Source: Aquanectria penicillioides | Lineage: Eukaryota > Ascomycota > Sordariomycetes > Hypocreales > Nectriaceae | DNA length: 64,000 nucleotides | Assembly: GCA_003415625.1 (NCBI GenBank) | Contig: PYIU01000002.1 | Coordinates: 5,952,001-6,016,000, forward strand | Direction: 5' to 3' | Part shown: in pieces, positions 24,400 through 37,739 of the stretch | How positions within the stretch are numbered: position 1 is the first letter of the stretch | How the letters are laid out: every line of letters starts with the position of its first letter | Notes under the pieces: generated by a model | What the model saw: the letters and a program-made list of their open reading frames with translations, nothing else | What the model was told of the DNA's origin: nothing | Database searches by the model: none | Position numbers and translations under genes: made by a program

Positions 24400-27300
24400 A
24401 TTTTATTATTTTGCACTTTATTTTACTATTTTATAGTTTATTTTGCTAATTTAAATTATAAAATAGCCCTTTTATTACTCTCTTTATAGTATTATTTTTC
24501 TTAAATTATATCTAAAGTAATAATATTAAGAAAAAGGTAAAAGTTTAATTTAGCACTTTATTTTTATATTTTAAACTATAAAATTAATTTTTATATTATA
24601 GAAAAAGAATAAGTAATATATTGCTATTAAAATTATATTAAATAGATATACTATAAGTACCTTTCTATCTATTAAAGACTTTTATTTTTAGTAAATAAAA
24701 TAATTAAAATTATTTTAAAGTTTATTTTACTATTTTATAGCTTATTTTATTATTTTACCTTTTAGCTAATAGCTATTATAATAGCATTAAATTAATAAAT
24801 TTTATTATATTAATACTTTATTTTTTTACTATTTTTATAATATTAAATATTAAAGCTATAAGCCTTTTAATATTTCCTTAATTATATATTCTTATAAATC
24901 TTAATTTAATTATATTTAAATGCATTTTATTAAGTCTATAAGTTTAAGTTAATTTTAGCTCTTAAAAAATAATTTACCTTATAGTAGTTTTATTAAACTA
25001 TTAGCTATTAATTTTATATTTTATTTATATAAAATAAAGATTATTTTTATTATTATAAATTGCTTTAGCTAATAATTATATATATTAATATATTTAAGCT
25101 TAATTTTTAATTTCTTAAAAGGATTTTAAATAAATTTAATTATTTATTAATTATTATAAATAAGTTTTAAAATAGGATTTTAAAGCTTAACTTTAAGTTT
25201 TATAAATAATCTTTATTAATAGAATTCTTTCTTTATAGCTTAAAAGAAAGTAAGCAATTTAATTTCTATAATTAATATTATAATTACATTTTATTTATTT
25301 ATATACTATTTAATTAATTTATTAAAAAGTTTTATTATATATATTTATAAACTTTTTTAATTTAATATATTATTAGTAAAAAATATATTACTATATACTA
25401 AAAAGTTATCTTTACCTTTAAGCTATAAAGTAAGGAAATAAATTATATAAAAATAATATAATACTTAATTTATTGCCTTTATATATAGTTCCTTTAAATT
25501 TATTATAAATCTTATAAAATATAATATAGTAAATATAATATTTAATTAAATAATAATTACTATATAAAGAATTAAGTTAATTACTTATTTATATTAATTT
25601 ATTATACTTTATTTAGCAATTTATTTATTTAAAAAGAGTTTTATTTTCTTTATTAAAGTTATATTTCCTTTATTTAAAGTATATAATTTATAAATCTTTT
25701 TTAAATATAAATTTTAAATTATTTAAATTAATTTTTAATTTTATTTTTAAATAATTTCTATTTTAAGGAATTACTATAGCTTGCCTCTATTAATTAATTT
25801 ATATTTTAACTTTAGATCTATAATTACTTTATCTATAATTAATTTATATCTTTTAGTATATATTATTATAATATTATTTATATAAAAGAAAATAAAAACT
25901 TTATTTTTACTATAATAGTACAATTTATAAAGGATTAATTTAAAACTAATATTTTATAATATTATTTTAAGCTCTATTTACTATAAAAAAGATATAATTC
26001 TTAATCTATAAAGTGCTTTTTTAATTAATAATATTTAGCCTTTATTTTTACTTTTTTTATATTTTAATAAAGGTCTTATAAATACATTTATTAATAGTTT
26101 TATATTTATAAATGCATTTATTGTATTAAATTATAGCATTTTAAGATTAAACCTTATTATAATTATAAGCAGTATTTTAAATAATTTTCCTATTAATATA
26201 GTAATATATATTTCTTTAGAACTTACTTTTTGCTATTAATCTCCTTAAATAATAAATCTAGCTTTATATTTCTATAAGTATTTATATTTATTAAACTTAT
26301 ATATATATACCTATATATAATTAATAAATTATAAATTATAAAACTTAATTTTATTCTTTAATATTTTAATTTAAAACTTTATTTATTAATAACTCTTTAA
26401 GTATATTTTCTTTATTTTTAGAAATATAGCCTTAAATTTATACCTAAAAATATATTTCTATAAGAATTTAATACTTTAAGTAAATTCTTTTAATAGAGCT
26501 TTTATTTCTTTAAGTTAAAGTCTATTTTATTCTTTTATAGCTTATATTTTAATTTATACTTTTTATATTTAATTTTAATATATATTGCTTTAGTTATAAT
26601 AGTATTTTTATATTTTTTAAATAGTATAGCTTTTATTTCTATAAAAAAGGCTTAATTAAGCTTAATTTATTCTTTCTATAAGCTAGTATTTAATATTAAG
26701 GGTATTAGGTATTTTCCTTTTTACTTTATTGCTAAAGCTAAAAAGGTAAAAGCTAGACTTTTTAATAGAGTTAAAAAGGGTTTAAACTATAGTTAAGTGT
26801 ATTTTTTATTTTTAATTTGCAATTTATTTATATCCTTCTCCTTTTTAGTTTTTAAGTTTTTAAGTCTTTAATTATATTTTAAAGGCTTATTTTAATAGTT
26901 TAAAGCTTATCTTATAGTTAATTAATATTATCTATTTAATTAACTTACTTAATATTAAAAAGAGCTTTTATTTATATTTATATTTCTTTAAAGGTCTTTT
27001 TATTTATAGTTTCTTTTATTTTAATATTATTTACTAAAAAAAGGTCTTCTTTATTAAAAATAATATTTTAAATTATATATATTTAATTAATAATTAAATT
27101 TTAAATATAAAAAAGGTTTTAAAAATTATATTCTATAAAATAATCTATTTAAGCCTTTAGGCTTATTTTAAATATTAATTAATTCTTCTTTAATTAACCA
27201 TTTTTAATTATTATAAATAATTTATAATTAATTATCTTAAGGTAAGTAATTTATAGCTTATAATCCTTATTTAAGCTTTAAATTAATAAAAAGAAGCTCT

Positions 27301-28603
27301 TATATAGTATTTTCTACTTAAATCCCTATTTTAAAGTTCAATTTAATAGATATATTGCTATTTTTACTATTTTTAGCTATAGTTTAGCTAAAAGACTACT
27401 TTTAATTATAAGAACTTTTATTTTCTTTTTTACTATCCCTTTAAAACATTCTTTTAATCTATTCTATTATTATATTTAAAGGGCACTTTCTTTTACTACT
27501 ATTCCTCTTTAATTTAGCTATATATAAACTAAATTGCTCTTTTAAAGCTTATTATCTATTTCTATTACTTAAAGTTTAATTTTATATTTTATTTTTAATA
27601 TTTAAATAAAATTTTATAGCATTAATAATAATTATTTTTCTTTTTAATTTTTAAAGTAATAATCTTAATATATTTTTAATATATAGTTTATTATAATAGT
27701 ATATAAAAAAGGTTTATTATATTAAATTAAAAATTATAAAAATCTAAAAAAACTTACTTTTTAAAAATTAAGCTTTATATTTATAATTTATAGTACTTTT
27801 AGTATTTTATTTTACTTAATCTATAAGTATTATATTTAATTATTATTAGGCCTTTAATCTTTATATTAATAATATAATTAATTAAGTATTCTAAAGCTTT
27901 AGGTTTTAAATAATTTAATTAATAGTACTATTTTATAGCTTTTATTTATTATAAATATTTTAGTATTTATAAATTATAATAAGGTTTATTTATTATAAAT
28001 AAGCTTTATTCTTAAATAATAAGCTTATAATCTAAAATATATTAATTATAGGCAATCTTTAATCTATATAAAGCTTACTTACTTTTATATCTTAAAATAT
28101 TATCTTTATTTCTTTAATTCTATTAATAATTATATTAATAAAATCTTTTTAATAAAATTAAATTTATTTTAATTTATAGATAATAAGCAATATACCTTAA
28201 AATAAAAAAATAAGCTTTACTTTATAGATTTTAAACTTTAATTTTTATATTTTTATATTTTAAAATTAAAAGGTTTTTTAATTTAATAAAAATAACTTTA
28301 TTAAATAAAGCTAATTTAAGATTTTTAAATTTCTTTTTATTATTAAAAATATATAGTATTATTTTTAAGTTAAGTATAATTAAGATTTATAATAGATATT
28401 TACTATATAAAATAAAGAAAATAGCTATAAAATTTAAAATTAAAATTTATAATATTAATTATTAATTTAAATCCTTAATTAATTATATAGTTTATTTTTT
28501 AAGCTTTTTATATAATTTTTAAACTTTAATTTAATCTTTTAATTATATTTTTTATTTTTTATTTATTTACTTTTATCTTTTTATTTACTTAAGTATATTT
28601 TTA
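24400..28603 (-). pseudogene. Copia pol relic, copy A: integrase region, RT and RNase H
   Basis: In the minus strand at about 25850-26170 the RT reads: Q-F-x2-I-N-A-F-I-N, then L-(I/K)-K-K-A-L-Y-R-L-R, and the active site F-Y-I-N-N-I at 25870-25884 for Y-V-D-D. Further on (25430-25640) comes the segment before and into RNase H: a R-x-D-I-x-F-like block, then A/I-N-x-V-L-Y-Y-F-Y. These are hallmarks of fungal Copia pol. The integrase should lie at 26.7-28.6 kb, but I could not pick out its HHCC/DDE residues. Both RT Asp codons are now Asn and stops are frequent. The pol is cut by LINE copy 3 at 28603. Limits are approximate. Confidence 0.8.
28589..28603. repeat. Target site duplication, left, LINE copy 3
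   Basis: The 15-bp TTAAGTATATTTTTA is repeated at 35209-35223. In Copia copy B the matching site (about 41920-41935) carries the sequence once and is uninterrupted, which proves the insertion. Confidence 0.92.
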
Positions 28604-28890
28604 TTTATTTATTAATACTCTATAAACCTATAAGGTAAATAGTGCTTCTATACTATATAAATAAAGGAAAAAACTATACTAATAGAATAAAAACCTTTAT
28701 TTAATATAATATTAGACTTAATGCAGGTCCTCTATAAAGAAGCATTAGATTAAAAGTTAGTTTAGTGCTATTACTAAAATATTTTATTTATTTAATTATA
28801 GGCTTAATAAGTAAAGTAAAAGTAAAGCCTGCAATAGGCCTAAATTGCCTATACTATAGGCCTATTATAGGGAGTAGGGCACTATTTTAG

Positions 28891-28925
28891 CGCTACTAGC
28901 TAGTGGCTGGCTGGCTACTATTTAT
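28891..28925. repeat. Imperfect GCTAGC-type hairpin in LINE copy 3
   Basis: Positional equivalent of the perfect palindromes at 8345-8370 and 22337-22368. Here GGCTGGCTGG replaces AGCTAGCTAG and the symmetry is partly lost. Confidence 0.6.
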
Positions 28926-29139
28926 TTAAGTGCTATTATTATTATTTCTTAATTTTTATAAGTGCATTTAATTCCTTTTCTTTTTTTCTTTCTTTATATG
29001 CCTTTATAAAAGCTTTCTATTGCCTTTAAGTATATACTTTACTAATATATTATTTATATAAAATATTTAATTTATATAAGCGCTAATTATTATTTCTATT
29101 GCTATTTTATATTAATTATATATAATTAAAAATAATAAC

Positions 29140-29140
<1 letters not shown>

Positions 29141-29192
<52 letters not shown>
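29141..29192. repeat. (TAA)n microsatellite in LINE copy 3
   Basis: About 17 TAA units, in the same element position as in copies 1 and 2. Confidence 0.9.
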
Positions 29193-29194
<2 letters not shown>

Positions 29195-30419
29195 GTAATA
29201 TATATTTAATATAGCTATAAATAGCATTTTTATTAATATTAATAAATACTAAAATATTAAGCTAGCTATATTAAGGCAGAAAGTGCTATATTAATCTTAA
29301 GGGCAGTATAGAATTTACTCTATTCTATATACATTATATAAATAGCAAAAGATAAAGAGAATAATCTATATTAAGATTAAGCTAATATATAGTTTTTATT
29401 TTTTATAGCTATAAAAAATTAATTATTAATAAATATTAAAGCTAATAGCTATATAGCTTATACCTATATATATAAGTTATATAAGCTATTATTATATTTA
29501 ATAAAGGCTAATATTTATATATTAATAGTAACTTTATAGAAAAGAATAGCTATAATAAGTATAGCTTAATTTAGTTCTATTATAAATATAATGCTAATAT
29601 AGATTATAAAAAAAAGAGCTTTAATAATTAAGGGCTAAGGCCATTTGAGCTAAAAGAAAGGCAATTTAAATGCACTTTTAAGCTATATTTATAGTTTTAA
29701 CTATAAGTTTTAATATTAATTAGCTCTATAAATTAATTAATAGAATTAATTATATAGCTATAGCTTTTAAAAGTTTAATAGCTATATTACCTTTTTTAAT
29801 TAAAAGGGCTAAAGCTACTTAAGAATAGATAATATTTAAAAATAGTAATAGTAATAAGTAATATTAGTTTTAATATAGATTTATATTAGCTAATATTAAT
29901 AATAAAGATTAAAGTCTAGTATAACTCTTTAAGTAATAGCTTAAGCTTAAGTAAAGTTAAAGGGGGGTTAAAATAGAGGGGGGTTAAGGATAAAGGGAAT
30001 AAAGAGAAGAATAATAAAAAGAAGAATAAAAAGGGAAATAGTAAAGAGAATAAAATAGATTTTATATCTTTTAGAAAGAATATAGACTTAAAGTAAATAG
30101 TATTGCTAAAGTAAATAAGTATAAATTAAATATAGCAATAAATAAAGATAGAGTTTAAATAAAGCTAAAGTAAAGACTTAGCTATTAAAGAGAGTAGGCT
30201 TTAGTATATTATTTATATAATAGGTTAGTTTTTTCTCCTTTTTAAAGAGGGTTTTTTTAAATATATTAATTTCTCTTTTAATAAAAAAGTTAAAGCACTT
30301 AAATAAAAAAGTTATTAAAAGGTAAAGGCAATATAAAAGTAAATATATTTTAAATTAAATATAGCTTAATAGCTAGCTTATAGTATAATATAATATATAA
30401 ATAGGCTAGCTATTTAATA

Positions 30420-33400
30420 AAGCAATATATAATTTAAGCTTTAAATAAATATTATTTAAGCTTAAGGAAATTATAAAGTAAATTAAATAAAGTTTTCTTT
30501 TAGCTTAAATAAAGTAAGCAATATAGTATAATATAGCTAACTATTTTAATAGTATTTTTATATTAGTATTAAAGTATACTTACTTTAAGGATCTTTTTTT
30601 AAAAAAGGAAACTTTAAAGTTTAATGCATTTTATTTATATTTAAATAAATAAAAAGCTTTTATACTTTTTAAGTTCTTTATATAAATAAATAGTTTTCTT
30701 TTTTATATAAAATAAAAAGATTTTAATTGCCTTTATTTTATTATTAATATACTATTTATAAGATTTATATTTAATTTATTTTTATTAATGCCTTTAATTA
30801 ATTAATATTTAATTTTTAATTAATTTTTAGTCTTTTTTATATTTTCTATTAAAAAATTAATTAATAAACTACTTTTTATATTTCTATATTAATTTATACT
30901 AAAGGCTATTATAGTAATAATAATAAATTTAATATATTATTAATATAATTATAAAAAATAAATCTTTTAATACCTTAAGTTTAAAGCTAGCCTTAAAATT
31001 AAGCAAATTATTTATTAAAATATATATTTAATAAAGGGATTTTAAGCTTACTTTTTAATAGTTTAATTAAAGTAGCTTTATAGCCTCCCTTAATAGTATA
31101 AAGGGCTTAAGTTTATTTAATTAATAGGGCTTTAGCAATCCCTTTTAGATTATTATTTCTTTTTATTAAGAAATAGTATATATTAGCACTATAGGCAATT
31201 ATAGATTTAATAATATATATATATATTATATAGGCAGCCTTAAGGTTTACTCCCTATATACTTACTATAAGGGCAGTAAGGGCTTACTTTTAGCACTTAA
31301 GTTTTCCTTTAAGCTTAAAGATATATAGGCCTTAAAGTAGTTTTTTATATAGCTATAATTTAAGGAAATAGTATAATTTTTATAGTTAAATTATATTATA
31401 AATAAGAATTAATTAAACTTAATGCTTTTAGTATTAATAAAAAAAATAAAGAAATTAAGCTTTAGTAAGTTTAAAGGTTATATTATTAATAAAGGCTTAA
31501 AATATATATATTATTTATATAGTTTTAAGTTAAATTTAAATCTTTATTATATTTTTTTTAAATATAAATATATTTATATTATTAATAAATTTAATTACTA
31601 TAATTTTAAGGATTTTATTAAGTACTATATAAAGCCTTAATATAAATAGAATAAAAAGAATAAAAAAGAGCAGTAATCCCTATAGAACTTTAACTTTAAT
31701 GCTATAAAGTTTAAAAAACTTATTATTAAATTAAAGGTATATTAAATACTTAAATAAATAGCTAAAAAGCTAAATTAATAATTATTATAAATAGCCTTAA
31801 TTATAAAGAGTAGTAATAAGCCTTTTATAGTTAATTAAATTAAAGGCTATAATAAAGTTTAATTAAAAGAGTAATGCTATTTTATTATAGGCCTATATTA
31901 TATATATTGCTTTTACTATAACTATAAGGGCAAGCTTAATAGACCTTTAAGGCCTATTTTCTATTTAATTATTAAAGAGTATATTTAAATTTTTAGCTAT
32001 TATTACTATTTATTAGGCTATTATTAACTTTATTATTTTATTAATAATATTAAAAAAGGAAATAGATCTTTATTTAAATGCTATATATTTTTAGGCTATT
32101 ATTTTATTTAATTTAAAAATAATAGTAGTAATTATATAGTAAAAGCAATATAGAAAGTACTTAAATATAATACTTATATTAATAATAATAATAAAGGCTT
32201 TTAAAAAAGGCTTACTATATACTTTAAGGAAGCTAATAGAGAATCTATTACTATTAAAAGCTTTTTATAATTAGATTTTAAAGAGTAAGTATATTAATTT
32301 ATAAAGTTTAATATAATTTTATATTAAGTTTTTAGCATTTTATAGTATTTAGTCTATATTTATAGATTATATTATAAAATCTATTATAATAGATTTAATA
32401 TTTTAATTATTTATTTAAGGTTTAAAGAAAAAGTATTTTATTAATATAATTGCCTTTTTAATATAGCTTATAGCTAAAAAATCTTACTTAAGGCAATTAA
32501 AGGAAGGGAGCTATAATAGGGCTAAGGCAATATTGCTTTAAAATTATATCTATTTTTTTAAGTTTTAAAATTTCTTTTAGCTGCCTATACCCTTTTCTAT
32601 TTTAGCTTTAAATAGAGTATTATATTAAGCTATTTATTTAGCTTTAGCTATATAAGCCTTTTGCTTATTGCCTACTTCTTATAGTTTTAGCCAATTAGCT
32701 ATTATATTATTGCATTATATATATTTTTATGCTTATTTAAGTTAATAAATAGCCTTTATAGTAAGCTAGTTTTATTAATTATTGCAATTAGGCTTAAATT
32801 GCCTTTATATTAAGGTAGTATATTAAGTAATTTAATGCAATTTTTAAATTAGCTATTTAATTGCCTATTTTAACTATTATATAAAGGTTATTTTATTAAA
32901 AGTTTAATAAAAAGTAATTTATACTTTAAGTTTAGCCTTCTTAAGGTTTATTATATATTAGTTAAATGCTATAGGCTAAAGGTTTAATAAAAAGGAAGGT
33001 AGTATATCTATAAAGGGCTTAATATATATTTACTATAAAATATAATTAAAGCTATTTAAGTTATAATTAAAGCCTAAATAAATAGTATAGCTATTCTTTA
33101 AGGCTTAAATTAAATTAAAAGTGCTATTTTTAGTATTATTTACTTTTTAAATTACTATTTTATAAAGGGTTATTAAAGCTATATTTAGCTATTATATTTC
33201 TATTAAAAAGGTTAAGCTATATAAAATAGTTTTATTATAGCAGTCTTAAATTAAATAATATAGATTAAAGTCTTTAATTATAATTATTTAAAGGGCTAAA
33301 GTAAGGCCAATTAAAGTATATATTGCTTTTAAGTTTCTTTTGCCTTTTAAAGGGTTATATACTATAATTATTTTATATAATAATAATTAAAATTAATATT

Positions 33401-33680
33401 AGCTTAATTTTCTTTAGCCTAATAGATTTAGGTTTTTAATCTATATTGTTTATATATATAAAGAGCTATATAGCTTAAGTAATAAATTATAATATAGTTT
33501 AATTTTCTAAAGTTTATTAAAGCATTAATCCTTTAGTTTTTAGCTAATTTTAAAAGTATAATTATATTATATTTATTATAGGCATATAGTGCCTAATAGA
33601 TTAACTTAAGGCAATAGTATATATTTTAAAATAAAATTTATATTAATTAAATATAAATAAGGGAGTTAATTTAATAAATA
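30420..33680 (-). pseudogene. LINE ORF2 relic, copy 3: endonuclease/reverse transcriptase
   Basis: Collinear with the copy 1 ORF2. The RT active-site box is at 31569-31589 and reads F-I-N-N-I-N-I on the minus strand, the same as copy 2; both Asp codons have become Asn. A 72-codon plus-strand frame (31422-31640) lies antisense over it and is not a gene. Limits are mapped from copies 1 and 2. Confidence 0.8.
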
Positions 33681-33689
33681 ATAGCAATA

Positions 33690-34920
33690 AAGTATAGGCA
33701 CTAAAGGAAAGGGAAGCATTAAATAAAATATAGTATTATTTATTTATAGAGCCTAAAGGTTAATTAACTCTTTTAGTAAAGAGAGAAGCTATAAAAGAAA
33801 GGTTTTTAAAAAAGCTATTTTATTATATATAAAGGATATTTTACTATATTAAAGTGCATTTTTTATATTTTATTAATTATTTATAGTATCCTTCTTTTAT
33901 ATAGATTTAATGCTTTTTTACTATAAAATAAATATAGCTTTAGGCTAAATAGTCTTTATAGTATAAAGTATAGCAATAGGGGATTTCTCCCTTTTTAATA
34001 AGGCAATTATTATATATTAAGCTATTGCATTAGCTATAGATTAAAGTAAATTAATAGTTTTTTATAATATAGCTATACTTATAGTATTAAAAGTATTAAA
34101 TAAATTTTAGTTTTTTATTAAAGGGTTTATAATTATAGAGTTTAATATTAAAGAGTAGCCTATTATTATATAAGCTATTAGCTTTTTTAATTAATAGAAT
34201 ATAAAGAATTAAATTTATTTTTATTATAGTATTATTTTAGGCTTAAATAGGCTTTATTTTATTAACTTTTAAGGTATTAATATTATTAATAGTTTTAATA
34301 AATTTATTTATATTATTAAAGATAGATTTAATTTAAATTCCTTTTATTAAAATAGTAAAGATTAAAAAAGCTAAAAAAGTATTATTTTTAAATGCAATAG
34401 CTATCTATTCTTCTTTATAGAAGGCTTTAGTTTATTTTAAAATAAAGAAAATAAAAACTATATTTTTATTAAAAAGGCAATATATTGCAATTATATAAAA
34501 GTTACTATAAGCTTAATTTATTGCTTATATAGTTTCTATTAAAGTGCAGTTTTTAATATTCTTAAGGGTATCTTTAATATAAATAGTAACTTTATACTTA
34601 ATGCAACTATATATTATATATTTATTAGTTTTAGTATTTATAGGTATAAGGCTATATAAAAAGACTAATATATAAAACTATTATATTAGCTAAAGAAAAA
34701 AAAGGCTTAAATTAATTAAAGTAGCTATTATTGCTATAATAATAATAATTATTATAGTAATAGTAATTTTATTAATAAATCTTTTTTTAAGGGTTATATT
34801 AGTTTTAAAGGAAAGATAAAAATATATTTTATATATATTAATATAGATTTAAAATACCTTTTAAACTACTTTAAGAAAGTAAAATAGAATAATTTTAATA
34901 ATAGCTTTATAGGCTTCTTT
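33690..34920 (-). pseudogene. LINE ORF1 relic, copy 3: zinc-knuckle protein
   Basis: Minus-strand counterpart of 13140-14370. The zinc-knuckle region is at about 34055-34100 and reads on the same pattern as in copies 1 and 2, with Cys and His codons turned to Tyr. Limits are approximate. Confidence 0.7.
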
Positions 34921-35208
34921 ATCTTTATTAATTATAAGGCTTTTATTAGCTTTTATTACTTTATTTATTTTAGGTATATTACTATATTAGCTAATAGTAA
35001 AAAGGAAGTTATATTAGCTATTTTTAATGCTATATCTTTTTAAATTAATAACTATTAAAAGGGCTATAGTATTAGCACTATACTCTTAATGCGCTATTGT
35101 ATTTAGGGGTAGCTTAATATAAAGGATTGATTGATTATAGTTTTAGATGTTTTAAAGGTAGTTTAAGATGGCTGCAAGCAGTTGCAAGTCTAAGGGTAGA
35201 GTATAATA

Positions 35209-35223
35209 TTAAGTATATTTTTA
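35209..35223. repeat. Target site duplication, right, LINE copy 3
   Basis: Exact 15-bp partner of 28589-28603; Copia A resumes here. Confidence 0.92.
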
Positions 35224-36339
35224 AAAAATATAATTTAATACTTTTAGATATTTATATTAAAGTATAATTTTCTATATAAAGTATAGTAATTATCTTTAAA
35301 GTTTATTTTTATTTCTTTAATTTAAATTATTTAAATTATAAGCTTTTTAAATAAAAACACTTTTTAAAAAGTAGTTTTAAGCCTTAAAATATTAATCTAA
35401 AGTTCTTTTTTTATACTAAAGCTTTATATTACTTTTCTTTAATTTTCTTTTTTTTTAATTTTATATTTAAAACTTAAAGTAAAAGTAGCTAATATATAAA
35501 TACTTTTCTTAATAGCATTTTTATATTATACTTTTATAATTTAAAGAAATATTTAAAAGTAACTTTTAAAGTATTATTTTAAGTCTATAAACTATATATT
35601 TAAATATAAAGCTTTAATAATATTCCTTATAGTTATAATCTTTATAGACTATTTTTAATTAATAATTTAATTTTATTAAATAATTTTAAGGTTTAAAGTC
35701 TATTTTAGCACTTTAAAATAGCATTTTTAAGCTTATTTTCCTTTTAATGCATTATTAATTCTATATATAGCTTTAAGATTATAATAAAATTTTATAATAT
35801 TATTATTATTATTACCTTTATTTATTATAAATAGATATATTTAAATATAATAAAGGCTTATTTTCTTTATTATTTAATTAAAAATATTATAGATTTTATT
35901 TACTTTAATTTTATTTATTTTTAATTATAATAAAATATTATAAGCTTATATTTTAATAGTTTTTAATTTTTAAAAAATAACTTTATTATTATAGTTATTT
36001 ATTATTTTAATTAAATAAGCTTTATTGCTAAGCTTTTAGCCTTAATTTTTTTTTATATAATATTTTATAAAAATAAATATTATAGACTTAAAAATTTAAA
36101 TAGTTTTAAATTAAAAATAATTCTTAAGGATTTTAAGCTTTTTAATTTATTTTATTATAATTTTTATTTTATAGCTTTACTTAAAGGTCTTTTAATTATT
36201 TAAGTTATTAAAGATATAAATCTTTAAAATTATTTTATATATTTAGTTTAAAATTAAAATATAAAGTTTATTTCTTGCTTTTAAAGCTTAATTAAATAGT
36301 TATAGCTATATTAATAAGTATAGCTTTAAGACTCTTAAT
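35224..36339 (-). pseudogene. Copia copy A 5' internal part (leader and probable gag relic)
   Basis: The element's 5' internal segment, separated from pol by LINE copy 3 and matching 41936-42959 of copy B. By position it should hold the primer site, leader and gag. No zinc knuckle or primer-binding site was recognised. The last ~125 bp next to the LTR (36215-36339) have no counterpart in copy B, which is truncated there. Confidence 0.5.
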
Positions 36340-36533
36340 TATTAAATTAAACTAATTGTATAATTGTATATATTCTCCTTATTTTTCTTTTTATTCCTCT
36401 TAGCCTTACTTTATTGCTTAGGCTCTAAAAGAGGGGTCAGGCTGCGCTAGACTTAATAGAGCTATAGTGTATTTATATGACTTTCATTCAATCAATTCAA
36501 GCTTTGTTTCTATGATCTAAAGTGCGTACTAAT
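36340..36533 (-). repeat. 5' LTR of Copia copy A
   Basis: About 194 bp. On the minus strand it starts TTAGTACGCACTTTAG, carries a TATA-like CATATAAATACAC about 45 bp in, and ends in a mutated form of GGTTCAACA. The start half (36420-36533) is rich in CpA/TpG (for example CATTCAATCAATTCAAGC), so it is hardly touched by RIP, while the inner end is saturated. Confidence 0.85.
36470..36492 (-). promoter_or_regulatory. Probable Copia LTR promoter (TATA-like box)
   Basis: Minus strand GTCATATAAATACAC within the least-mutated part of the 5' LTR of copy A. Its place near the LTR start fits the U3 promoter of a Copia element. This is a sequence match only; the other LTRs show the same box in mutated form. 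Confidence 0.4.
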
Positions 36534-36718
36534 TGTTGAACCGAACCATTTATGTAATTGCATGTCCTTGTTTTCTTGTCCCTCCCAGCCTTGCTTTATT
36601 ACTTAGGCTCTAAAAGAGGGGTTAGGTTGCACTAAACCTAATAGAGCTATATTGTATTTATATAACCTTTATTTAATTATTTTAAGCTTTATCTCTATAA
36701 TCTAAAGTGCATTTTAGT
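36534..36718 (-). repeat. 3' LTR of Copia copy B
   Basis: About 185 bp, beginning TGTTGAACCGAACC on the plus strand. It retains CpA/TpG over its first 70 bp, including CATGTCCTTG, and is diverged from the LTRs of A by substitutions and a short deletion near 36570. Confidence 0.85.
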
Positions 36719-37220
36719 GTTTCTTTATGTATAGAATACCTTAGGTTTAATATACCCCTTTAGATTTACTAAAGGTAGGTTTAATATATTTTTTATTTAC
36801 TATTTATTTATTAATTCTATACTTTATTTATAGCTTTCTATTTTTATTTTGCATTTTTATTTTATTTTTATATTTATTGCATTTTTATTAGTATTATTTA
36901 CTTAATGTTTATTATTATATATAGATATTTTTAATTACTTTATAAATACTATTTATTTAATAGATAGAAACAATAAAATAGTTATAAATTATAATAAAAA
37001 GTATTCTTTAAATTACTTTATTTTAATTTTACTTTTTATTTTTATAAAAGGATTTTTACTTATAAATAAAGCAATTTATTTCTTTATTTTAAACTTCTTT
37101 TCTTTTTTCTTTTTTTAGCTTTAATATAATTTTATATATATAATTTTATAGTATTTTTAATCTTTAACTTATATATACTAACTATAGTTATTTTAATAAA
37201 TATATATATTATATTATAAA

Positions 37221-37274
37221 TTAATTTTATAATTTAAAATTAAATTTTATAATTTAAAATTAAATTTTATAGTT
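37221..37274. repeat. 20-bp tandem repeat in Copia B 3' region
   Basis: About 2.7 units of the same 20-bp motif that has 4.7 units in copy A (23843-23936). Confidence 0.8.
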
Positions 37275-37739
37275 TATTTTTAGGTTTTATAGCTCTTTTT
37301 TTATTAATTATTTATAATAGTAATAATTTATTTAAAAAGCTATTCCCCCCCTTTATTAACTCCTTATTGCCCTTACTATAAGTTATTTTATAGCTTAAAA
37401 CTAAATTATATATTACTAATTTTATTTTAATAGTATAAATTAATAGTAAGGTTATATATAGGCTTAAGCTACTTATATAGCTTAAGCAAAAGAACTTTCT
37501 ACTGCAATTAAGTATACTGCTAAACTATAAGTATTTTTAAATTAAATTTTAAGCTTTATTTAATAGTTTTGCTCTATATAGTGCCTTTTAGTAGCAGCTT
37601 ATACTCTACTTTACTTATTTATTATTAGCCCTTATAGGCTAAAGCAATAGAAAATATTAAAAGCATTTTAGTACCTTAAGATAGTGCTATAAGCACTATA
37701 ATTCTAATAGATACTATTGCTTTATATAAGTGTATTTAT

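Larger units (their letters stand above)
28604..35208 (-). mobile_element. LINE (Tad1/I-type) copy 3, full length, nested in Copia copy A
   Basis: 6.6 kb, minus strand, collinear with copy 1 at an offset of 20.55 kb throughout. The 3' tail lies at 28604-28615 (AATAAATA type on the element strand) and the 5' end at 35208. It inserted into Copia A after that element was already in place. The 5' terminal ~100 bp (35110-35200) keep several CpA/TpG (for example GGCTGCAAGCAGTTGCAAG), so this end escaped RIP better than the body. Its ORFs are annotated separately. Confidence 0.92.
23140..36533 (-). mobile_element. Ty1/Copia LTR retrotransposon copy A, split by LINE copy 3
   Basis: Minus-strand element: 5' LTR 36340-36533, internal 35224-36339 plus 23333-28603, 3' LTR 23140-23332. 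Without the LINE (28604-35208) and one copy of the duplication, it is about 6.8 kb. Copy B (36534-42959) is collinear and uninterrupted at the LINE site. Copia identity rests on RT and RNase H motifs in the order and spacing of Pseudoviridae. All coding parts carry RIP stops. LTR outer ends retain the T-G-T-T-G-A-A-C start on the plus strand. Confidence 0.9.

Noticed and set aside
31422..31640. 72-codon open frame as a second member of a small protein family
   Set aside because: Same antisense artefact in LINE copy 3; the similarity to 10874-11092 is explained by the repeat.
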